7,389 bases of DNA from CBDHHC01 sp050633205 (GTDB lineage: Bacteria; Pseudomonadota; Alphaproteobacteria; Rhizobiales; CBDHHC01): assembly GCA_050633205.1 (NCBI GenBank), contig JBOEGA010000235.1:1-7389 (forward strand). Reading direction: 5' to 3'. The position numbers were made by a program, and so were the translations under genes. Of the stretch, positions 1 to 5,553 are shown piece after piece. The notes beneath the pieces are model-generated. The model ran no database searches. It had not been told where the DNA came from and was given only the letters and a program-made list of their open reading frames with translations. The first letter of the stretch is position 1; each line of letters begins with the position of its first letter.

Positions 1-765
1 TGCGCGGGCAAGACCCTTGAGCTGAATGAAGTGGCGCTGTGCAACCTGTCGCTCAATCGTCCGATTGCTTTTGATACCTACAAAAACAATCGTGACACTG
101 GCGGGTTTATTCTTATCGACAAGATAACGAATACAACAGTCGGCGCTGGCATGATCGAATTCGGTCTTCGCCGTGCAACGAATATTCACTGGCAGGCACT
201 TGATGTTGATAAAACCAAGCGTGCCGAGCAGAAGGGCCAGAAGCCTTGCTGCCTGTGGTTTACTGGACTTTCCGGTTCAGGTAAATCAACGGTTGCCAAC
301 CTGCTTGAGAAAAAGCTTATTGCAGCGGGACGCCATACCTACATTCTTGATGGTGATAATGTTCGTCATGGCCTGAACAAGGATCTTGGCTTTACAGATG
401 CTGACCGTGTTGAGAATATCAGACGGGTTGCTGAAACTGCCAAGCTGTTTGTCGATGCTGGTCTGATTACGATGGTATCGTTTATCTCTCCATTCCGGTC
501 AGAACGCAGACTGGCGCGCAGCCTCTTTGAGCAGGGTGAGTTCTTCACGATCTATGTGGATACGCCAATTGAGATTTGTGAACAGAGAGATCCGAAAGGT
601 CTTTATAAGAAGGCCAGAGCTGGTGAAATTAAGAACTTCACTGGTATTGATTCTGATTACGAACTTCCTGAGCGATATGATATTCGCCTTGATGGCGGAA
701 GTTCCACCCCTGAAGAGATGGTGGATCAGCTGATTAAAGAGCTGGAAAGCCGGGGAATGATTTAA
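1..765 (+). CDS. cysNC: Bifunctional sulfate adenylyltransferase subunit 1 / adenylylsulfate kinase (CysNC), C-terminal part
   Basis: The frame is open from base 1, so the start lies upstream of the window; the GTG at 31 is internal. The first ~50 codons match the end of CysN, the GTPase-like subunit of ATP sulfurylase (LNEVALCNLSLNRPIAFD, then GGFILIDKITN and VGAGMI). A short linker leads into a complete APS kinase (CysC) domain, which phosphorylates APS to PAPS in the cytoplasm. Its P-loop GLSGSGKST is at 265-291, DGDNVRHGLN begins at 349, ISPFRSER is near 484-507 (the serine aligns, from memory, with the phosphoenzyme Ser of E. coli CysC), and KGLYKKARAGEI then FTGIDSDYE follow at about 595-663. 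These are the expected kinase motifs in the expected order, with no frameshift. cysD and the rest of cysN should lie just upstream, outside the window. The TAA stop is followed at once by a terminator, so this is the last gene of its operon. Confidence 0.95.
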   Translation, partial: CAGKTLELNEVALCNLSLNRPIAFDTYKNNRDTGGFILIDKITNTTVGAGMIEFGLRRATNIHWQALDVDKTKRAEQKGQKPCCLWFTGLSGSGKSTVANLLEKKLIAAGRHTYILDGDNVRHGLNKDLGFTDADRVENIRRVAETAKLFVDAGLITMVSFISPFRSERRLARSLFEQGEFFTIYVDTPIEICEQRDPKGLYKKARAGEIKNFTGIDSDYELPERYDIRLDGGSSTPEEMVDQLIKELESRGMI

Positions 766-774
766 AGCAAATAG

Positions 775-806
775 AAAGAGGTTCGATAATTTCGGGCCTC
801 TTTTTT
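775..806 (+). terminator. Rho-independent terminator after cysNC
   Basis: An 11-bp stem (AAAGAGGTTCG at 775-785 pairing with CGGGCCTCTTT at 793-803, two G-U pairs) closes a 7-base loop and runs into a T tract (801-806). It starts 10 bases after the cysNC stop and fills the 42-base gap between cysNC and the convergent gene that ends at 808. Read on the minus strand the hairpin also forms, but it is followed by a poor T tract, so it may end the opposing transcript only weakly. Confidence 0.85.
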
Positions 807-807
807 A

Positions 808-3279
808 TTATCTGTATCCAGCCAGCTGGTCTGTCTTCTGTGCAACGACGAAGTCGGTAATGGCTTTCAGGACTTTTTCATCTGTACTGACTGCAAGTTC
901 CTCAAATGTATTTTCACGCATTACGCGGGCATCTCGCAGGATAAGCTGAACGCGACTACCATCCTTAAGGCTGATCTGGAAAGTCTCTTTCTTATTAGCT
1001 GAAGATCTGTCCGTTGGACGTCCAGACATAACCCGCAGGAACCGCTCAACAAACATCCATCTCCATGGCAGAATCAGGTTTAGAATTCGGAATTTTCTGC
1101 GTATTTTGGACTTAACCATACCGATTGTAGCAACATCACTATAAAAGAACTCCCGTGAAGCCTCATAAACAACCTGTCCTGTTGTCAAATCAATTGCGCC
1201 TTCGTAAGTGAGTATTTCCCCTCGAGTGAAGCACATCACTGTAAGAGCACGCGGCGTATATCTAAGTATGTGATCCTTGCCATACAAACCGTTTACATAC
1301 TCGTCATCAATATTCTCAACATCGGGAAAACCGCTCATTACGATTGGTTCCAACAGAAGATAGCGGTTTTGCAGTTGCATGGAATCGAATGCTCTACGCT
1401 CCAGGTTGACAAGATCTTCAGCGGACCAGTCATCGAGCGTCTCTTCCTTGGGCTTTCTGCTGCTCAAATATCTCCACGCGATGGAGGCTGCCAGAAGGCA
1501 TAATCCTGAAAGTAATACCCAACCTGGAGAGAAAACAACCCATTCTCTTATTGGGTCATACCGCCCCTGACTGCTTACAATACCCACCCCAATCAATGCG
1601 GAAAGTATTGTCCACATCGGGCGTATTCCAAAATAAGCCTGAATAGCTTTTCTTCTTCCGCGGTCAACCGAGCTGATTTTTTCTTTTGTTTTCCTCTTAT
1701 GCTCTGTTGTGTTTCTCTTTATCTGCCTGTTCTGTGCCGGTTCCTGCTGTACTGGCTGGTGCGTCGGACTATTAAGAAAACTTGGGCTATCATGGCCTAA
1801 AACAGGAGAACCTCCCGGCATTGGAGGAGGCGCAGGCTGTTGTTGCTGATATATATTACCTGCCTGATTATTTACCGGAGGCTGATGTTGAACCTGGGGT
1901 GGAGGAGAGTCACCATATAAAACAGAATCCCGGTATGCTTTTGCTTCAGGGCTAATGCTATTACTGGAAGAAAATGGGTCATGAAGGGGCACCGCGCCAT
2001 ACTGGACCGGCTCTGAAGTTTGTTGCGGATGAGGCTGATTAAACGCATTGAGACTGTCCAGAAAGTTTCCGTTTCCAGTCGTGTTACTCTCGTTTGATAC
2101 AGCGATATTTCTTGAAGAGAATGCACCCTGCTGTTCTGTACCGCCGCTTTCCACACCGGAAAGAAAACCTCCTGCATCTGAAAATGCTCCTGTCTGGCTA
2201 TTTTCGTTGATTGCAGGGTGATGGGTTTCGGCAGAACCTCCGAGACCACTTAAAAAGCCCGGTTCTGCACCTGAAGTTTGAACACGATTTGCCTGTTCAG
2301 AAAGAAATGCCTCACGTGCAGCCTGTTCTTCATTGGAGTTCGTATCTTTTTGAGACGCATAATATGAGTGGAGTTCGTCAAGAGACATACCAGATTCTTC
2401 GTTAGCTATTTCGGCCTGCTGTTCTCTCTCAATTTTATATGCGTTAGATTTCGGCATTAACCGGGATCCAAACTTATCCTGAGAAAGGTCCTCCCCAGTT
2501 TCGCTTTTGTTTTCCTGATTTTCAGAATGCTCTTCTTTAGGTATTGGACCCTGAGAGTATACAGCAGCCTCAAAAGCTTCCAACATAGGATTGAGCTCGT
2601 CGGCCTTTTTTACCGTAGGGTGAGGCTTATCAGGCTCCCTGTTGAATACTTTAGGTTCAGGAATTGAGTTATCTGCCTGACCCGGCCCTTCTTCACCATA
2701 AAACGGTTCCAGCTTCTTATTTCCCGGTGAAATTTTCAAAGCCTGAATCAACTGGTTCTGACGTTTTCTGGCGCCCTCCTCGGCAGGTCCGAGCATAGCG
2801 ACAGTCTGAGCTGCCTGCTGGCGTCTGGATACCGGAATCTGCTCTTTTGGGGTGTACATATCAACAACGATCAGATCATCGATAGGTTCTGGCGGCATCC
2901 CCCTGCCCCCACGCTCCATTGTGTCCAGCTCATTGGCACATTGGTCCAGTGCTGCCGAGATTGCATCCAGGTCAACAGCAGGTACAGATGCAGGGATAGG
3001 TTTATTCTGTCTTTTGGGAAGCGAAAAATCCTCATTCAGGAACCGGGGCTGCTGCTGCCCCTGCTGATTAGGGTGCTGCCCATTAATTTGTTGTTGTGGT
3101 GGCCGCATCTGCGGATTTCTGGACTGAGGATGCACAGGTGGCATTCCCTGCTGTGGTGGCACAGGAGGATGTCCCTGATTTCCTCTTTGCTGCTGCGGTG
3201 GCGGACCCGGAGGTCTTCCACGAAGAGGAGGATTTTGCTGAGAGGGTCCGGGGCCCGGCCGCCTTGGTCTATGATTCAC
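808..3279 (-). CDS. Uncharacterised membrane protein with long Pro/Gln-rich disordered N-terminus
   Basis: I do not recognise this 823-residue protein. Residues 1-78 are Pro/Gln/Arg/Gly-rich low complexity, and about 79-520 remain hydrophilic (Ser, Asn, Glu, Gln, Pro) and probably disordered. A basic stretch (about 519-545) precedes two hydrophobic segments at about 554-571 and 584-603 with a short loop between them. By the positive-inside rule both termini face the cytoplasm, as an inner-membrane hairpin. The C-terminal part (about 615-823) looks folded, with alternating beta-like strands such as ALTVMCFTRGEILTYEGA and ETFQISLKDGSRVQLIL around a basic amphipathic segment (727-753). A bacterial PH-like fold is possible but is only an inference. 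The start is GTG (bases 3279-3277), chosen because GAGGG lies 7 bases upstream on the minus strand; the next in-frame Met is residue 46, inside the Pro/Gln tract. Codon structure is intact throughout. It ends 42 bases from cysNC, convergent with it. Another possible role is a scaffold or envelope-organising protein. Confidence 0.85.
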   Translation of the reverse strand: MNHRPRRPGPGPSQQNPPLRGRPPGPPPQQQRGNQGHPPVPPQQGMPPVHPQSRNPQMRPPQQQINGQHPNQQGQQQPRFLNEDFSLPKRQNKPIPASVPAVDLDAISAALDQCANELDTMERGGRGMPPEPIDDLIVVDMYTPKEQIPVSRRQQAAQTVAMLGPAEEGARKRQNQLIQALKISPGNKKLEPFYGEEGPGQADNSIPEPKVFNREPDKPHPTVKKADELNPMLEAFEAAVYSQGPIPKEEHSENQENKSETGEDLSQDKFGSRLMPKSNAYKIEREQQAEIANEESGMSLDELHSYYASQKDTNSNEEQAAREAFLSEQANRVQTSGAEPGFLSGLGGSAETHHPAINENSQTGAFSDAGGFLSGVESGGTEQQGAFSSRNIAVSNESNTTGNGNFLDSLNAFNQPHPQQTSEPVQYGAVPLHDPFSSSNSISPEAKAYRDSVLYGDSPPPQVQHQPPVNNQAGNIYQQQQPAPPPMPGGSPVLGHDSPSFLNSPTHQPVQQEPAQNRQIKRNTTEHKRKTKEKISSVDRGRRKAIQAYFGIRPMWTILSALIGVGIVSSQGRYDPIREWVVFSPGWVLLSGLCLLAASIAWRYLSSRKPKEETLDDWSAEDLVNLERRAFDSMQLQNRYLLLEPIVMSGFPDVENIDDEYVNGLYGKDHILRYTPRALTVMCFTRGEILTYEGAIDLTTGQVVYEASREFFYSDVATIGMVKSKIRRKFRILNLILPWRWMFVERFLRVMSGRPTDRSSANKKETFQISLKDGSRVQLILRDARVMRENTFEELAVSTDEKVLKAITDFVVAQKTDQLAGYR
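3046..3279 (-). repeat. Pro/Gln-rich low-complexity tract at the protein N-terminus
   Basis: This segment codes for residues 1-78 of the 823-residue membrane protein and is dominated by Pro, Gln, Arg and Gly, with recurring PPQQQ and RPPGPPP-like runs. At DNA level it is rich in imperfect CTG, TGG and TTG-like triplets as read on the plus strand. It is low-complexity coding sequence, not a mobile repeat. Confidence 0.75.
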
Positions 3280-3546
3280 AAACCTTCCCTCATATTAAAA
3301 CAACACCACCCTGTCGGGTATTACCCGCTCATTAACCGTCCATAGCAATATATATGCAGGAAAAATGGTTTTAAATAGCCGCTGATCTGCTGGCTCTGAA
3401 AAAACAGTCATCCGTTGGGGATAACCTGATACTATATAACATAATCATACAAGACACAGTGTTGCAATCACCTAAAAGTGCAAATCGCAATTTTAAAACC
3501 CTGCACTTCCCTGGTCGCATATATGATCTGAAATAACCTTTAGAGA
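3280..3546. other. 267-base intergenic region between two minus-strand genes
   Basis: This gap holds the leader of the 823-residue membrane protein gene, including its GAGGG ribosome site at 3287-3291 and a 13-base palindrome at 3315-3327. The best promoter candidate for the minus strand is TTGCAA (3462-3467), an 18-base spacer, then TATGTT (complement of 3438-3443). That match is weak and would give a leader of roughly 150 bases. I found no hairpin with a T tract after the TPR gene end, so read-through from the TPR gene into this gene cannot be excluded. No small ORF with a convincing ribosome site was seen. Confidence 0.5.
3315..3327. promoter_or_regulatory. 13-base palindrome CGGGTA-T-TACCCG, possible operator
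   Basis: Two perfect 6-base arms flank one central base, 36 bases upstream of the GTG start of the membrane protein gene. The odd-length dyad fits a dimeric repressor site as easily as a small RNA hairpin, although a one-base loop could not close without opening inner pairs. No regulator is recognised and the assignment is tentative. Confidence 0.3.
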
Positions 3547-5265
3547 TCAATCAAATAGTGACTCAAAGAAACCTTTTCTTTTTTTACGTCTCGCAGGTGC
3601 TCTTTTTTTACGTCTTCTGTTGTCAGATGCCCAGAATGAACCCTCATCATCCCACCAGCCTCTTTCGCTTTCCTCTACTTTAGGTCTGGGGCGCGGTTTT
3701 CTTCTAAGAACCAGCTCATAAGGAATGCCTACCGGATCAGATACAGTAAGTGTTCCATCCTTCCAGCTCCATTTAACTTCCTTGCCCGCCATAAGAAAAG
3801 GTTCTATAGCGACAGTATTCTTTCTTCTGAGATCAATAATAGCAATATATTGATTTTTACCCTCAGAGTTAACACCAGCCGAGTATCTTAATAATACGAG
3901 ACCACGGTATATGCTTTTCAGAGGCGAATACTCCAGTATATTTGGAATTCCCTCACCATACATTTCCAGAACAACTTCAAAATCGGGATATTCTGAATTT
4001 ACAGCAACATATCTGCCGTCAACTCTCTTCTTAATACTCCAACCTTCAACAGCAGGGCCGAACTCAGCTTTTGCTTCGTATAATTCCTTGCCTGTTAGTC
4101 TGGACAGCATTTTCCAGTTTTCTACATTTTTATTGTCCAGCGATACAGCTTTTTTGATATCTGCAACTGACTTATTGTAGTTTCCCAGCGCTTCATGAAT
4201 ATCTGCCCGCACCCTATAAGCTTCGGGGTTTTTGGCATCCATTGTTATTGCTTTATCAGCGTCAACAAGTGCCTCATTCAGGGATTTGGCCTCGAAGAAC
4301 GCTTTAGCACGATATATATAGGACAGGACAAGCTCTGGCTCGATCTCGATTGCTTTATCAAAATCGGCCATAGAATCCTTGAATTTTCCCATCAAAGAAC
4401 GGACCCGTCCCCGCTCTGCATAGGCTAGTGAATAGCTGTCATCTTTCTGTATGGCTCTGTTAAAGTCCTGAAAAGCACGGTAGTATTTTTTGTTTTTTGC
4501 TTCAGCAAGTCCTCTGAGTACATAAAGTTTTGCAGTTCTGGGAGCTTTTTGAATCGCAACGGTCATATCCCCGACAGCATCGCTATATCTGGCCAGTTTT
4601 ATGTATGCGCTGGCTCTGTTAACATAAGCATCAGAGTATTCACGATTAAGCTCTATGGCTCTGGTAAGGTCCCGAAGACTACCAAAATCTCTTAACTGAC
4701 TGGTGTGTAACATTCCGCGGCCATTAAATGGCACAGCATTTGAAGGCATCAGTTGAATAGCTTTATTAAAGTCTGCAAGGGCTTTCTGGTTATTTCCCGC
4801 CTGCAGATGCGCATTGCCCCGGTTATTAAAACCTGCACCGAATGCAGGTGCCAGAAGCACAGTACGATCAAAATCCTTTATTGCTTCTTCGTAGTAGCCA
4901 AGATGAACAAGAACATTACCCCGGTTATTGTAGGCCTGTGCGTATTCCGGATAAATAGATACAGCCTGATTGAAGTTAGCCAGAGCTTCTTTATGCTTTG
5001 CAAGTCTTTGATAGGCAACGCCCTGATCATTATAGACGCCAGCTCGCCTGATATCAGAGAGACCACCTGCTGCTATAGCCTTTCCATAGGCCTCAATTGC
5101 CCGCTCGTAGTTTCCCCTTAAGAGTGCTGCTCCACCTTCCTGTACATGAAGCAGGGCCTGATTTACAGCAAATGACACGGTTGCCAGACTCATAAGTAAT
5201 GACAGACACAGAGCACACACTGATGTCATCTGTTTTAGAAATGATATCGCTCTATTTGCTGACAT
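3547..5265 (-). CDS. Exported tetratricopeptide-repeat protein with basic C-terminal tail
   Basis: This 572-residue protein starts with a Sec signal peptide (hydrophobic core about 14-31, likely cleavage after SFA at 33) and has no lipobox, so it should be periplasmic or secreted. Residues about 37-380 form roughly ten TPR units of the classic type (for example AYNNRGNVLVHLGYYEEAIKDF), which normally serve as a protein-binding scaffold. Residues about 397-522 look beta-rich (RYVAVNSEYPDFEVVLEMYG, NQYIAIIDLRRKNTVAIEPF, WSWKDGTLTVSD); I do not recognise this domain. The end is unusual: RRKPRPRPK at 521-529, an acidic Trp-containing patch (about 531-547), then RRRKKRAPARRKKRK at 550-564 and a final GFFESLFD. 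The ATG start is supported by AAGGG 7 bases upstream and by the signal peptide. The gene is divergent from the crystallin gene, and the membrane protein gene lies 267 bases downstream on the same strand. Partner and function are unknown. Confidence 0.9.
   Translation of the reverse strand: MSANRAISFLKQMTSVCALCLSLLMSLATVSFAVNQALLHVQEGGAALLRGNYERAIEAYGKAIAAGGLSDIRRAGVYNDQGVAYQRLAKHKEALANFNQAVSIYPEYAQAYNNRGNVLVHLGYYEEAIKDFDRTVLLAPAFGAGFNNRGNAHLQAGNNQKALADFNKAIQLMPSNAVPFNGRGMLHTSQLRDFGSLRDLTRAIELNREYSDAYVNRASAYIKLARYSDAVGDMTVAIQKAPRTAKLYVLRGLAEAKNKKYYRAFQDFNRAIQKDDSYSLAYAERGRVRSLMGKFKDSMADFDKAIEIEPELVLSYIYRAKAFFEAKSLNEALVDADKAITMDAKNPEAYRVRADIHEALGNYNKSVADIKKAVSLDNKNVENWKMLSRLTGKELYEAKAEFGPAVEGWSIKKRVDGRYVAVNSEYPDFEVVLEMYGEGIPNILEYSPLKSIYRGLVLLRYSAGVNSEGKNQYIAIIDLRRKNTVAIEPFLMAGKEVKWSWKDGTLTVSDPVGIPYELVLRRKPRPRPKVEESERGWWDDEGSFWASDNRRRKKRAPARRKKRKGFFESLFD
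4126..5157 (-). repeat. Array of about ten TPR units
   Basis: The segment codes for residues 37-380. Units of about 34 residues recur with the TPR pattern of small and aromatic positions: N-R-G/A in helix A (NNRGN, NNRGNAHL, NRASAY, AERGRV) and A-x-x-D-F/D-x-x-A-I in helix B (AIKDFDRTV, ALADFNKAI, SMADFDKAI, ALVDADKAI). The repeats have diverged at DNA level, so this is an old protein duplication rather than an unstable DNA repeat. Confidence 0.85.
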
Positions 5266-5290
5266 AAATCACCCTTTTGCGACTAACGCA

Positions 5291-5319
5291 TTAATAATAA
5301 ACTTTAAACACCCAACCAA
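5291..5319 (-). promoter_or_regulatory. Candidate sigma-70 promoter for the TPR gene
   Basis: On the minus strand, TTGGTT (complement of 5314-5319) is followed after 17 bases by TATTAA (complement of 5291-5296). Transcription would start near 5284, giving a leader of about 20 bases that includes the AAGGG ribosome site before the ATG at 5265. Spacing is ideal and both hexamers are reasonable matches, but AT-rich sequence produces such matches easily. Confidence 0.45.
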
Positions 5320-5475
5320 AAAACAATATTAAGCCATAACAATGGCTACTATTGATGAACCGACTCTAACCACCAATATACTAACTTAAGTGAATAATAT
5401 ATCTAACCAATGAAGGCAATGTCGAGATGTCGCACCAGTTATTATCTGTATTTTTTTCTGATTTTGTTCCTCCAT

Positions 5476-5505
5476 TTGCCACAATTTTGATTATCAACGT
5501 GTAAA
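5476..5505 (+). promoter_or_regulatory. Candidate sigma-70 promoter for the crystallin gene
   Basis: TTGCCA (5476-5481, five of six consensus bases) is followed after 18 bases by TGTAAA (5500-5505, four of six). Transcription would begin around 5512, leaving a leader of about 39 bases before the TTG start at 5551. The -10 is imperfect, so this is a candidate only. Confidence 0.35.
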
Positions 5506-5538
5506 CGAAAACCTCATTAACCAAGGTGGGGACAAAAC

Positions 5539-5553
5539 GGGAGAAGAAACTTG
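5539..5553 (+). promoter_or_regulatory. Ribosome site that fixes a TTG start
   Basis: GGGAG at 5539-5543 lies 7 bases before TTG at 5551. The next in-frame ATG is codon 19 (5605), which would remove most of the signal peptide and has no comparable ribosome site. TTG is therefore the likely start and may keep translation modest. Confidence 0.7.

Larger units (their letters stand above)
5266..5550. other. 285-base divergent intergenic region
   Basis: This AT-rich region separates the divergent TPR and crystallin genes and must carry promoters for both. It contains the candidate promoters annotated separately and a ribosome site for each gene (AAAAGGG on the minus strand before 5265; GGGAG at 5539-5543 for the crystallin gene). 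The middle part, about 5320-5470, has no convincing ORF, hairpin or repeat. Confidence 0.6.

Noticed and set aside
1872..2249. A 125-codon minus-strand open frame inside the membrane protein gene
   Set aside because: It lies in another frame of the 823-residue gene, has no ribosome site and shows no domain-like composition; it is a shadow of biased coding sequence.
2941..3345. A 134-codon plus-strand open frame opposite the Pro/Gln-rich tract
   Set aside because: It is the complement of the low-complexity CCN/CAG codons and is rich in Leu, Arg and Trp; no start signal is seen.
3481..3546. Possible terminator after the TPR gene
   Set aside because: Only short AT-rich symmetry such as CATATATG is present, with no GC stem followed by a T tract on the minus strand.
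4753..5121. Plus-strand open frame opposite the TPR repeats
   Set aside because: The repeating codons of the TPR gene explain the lack of stops; there is no promoter or ribosome site for it.
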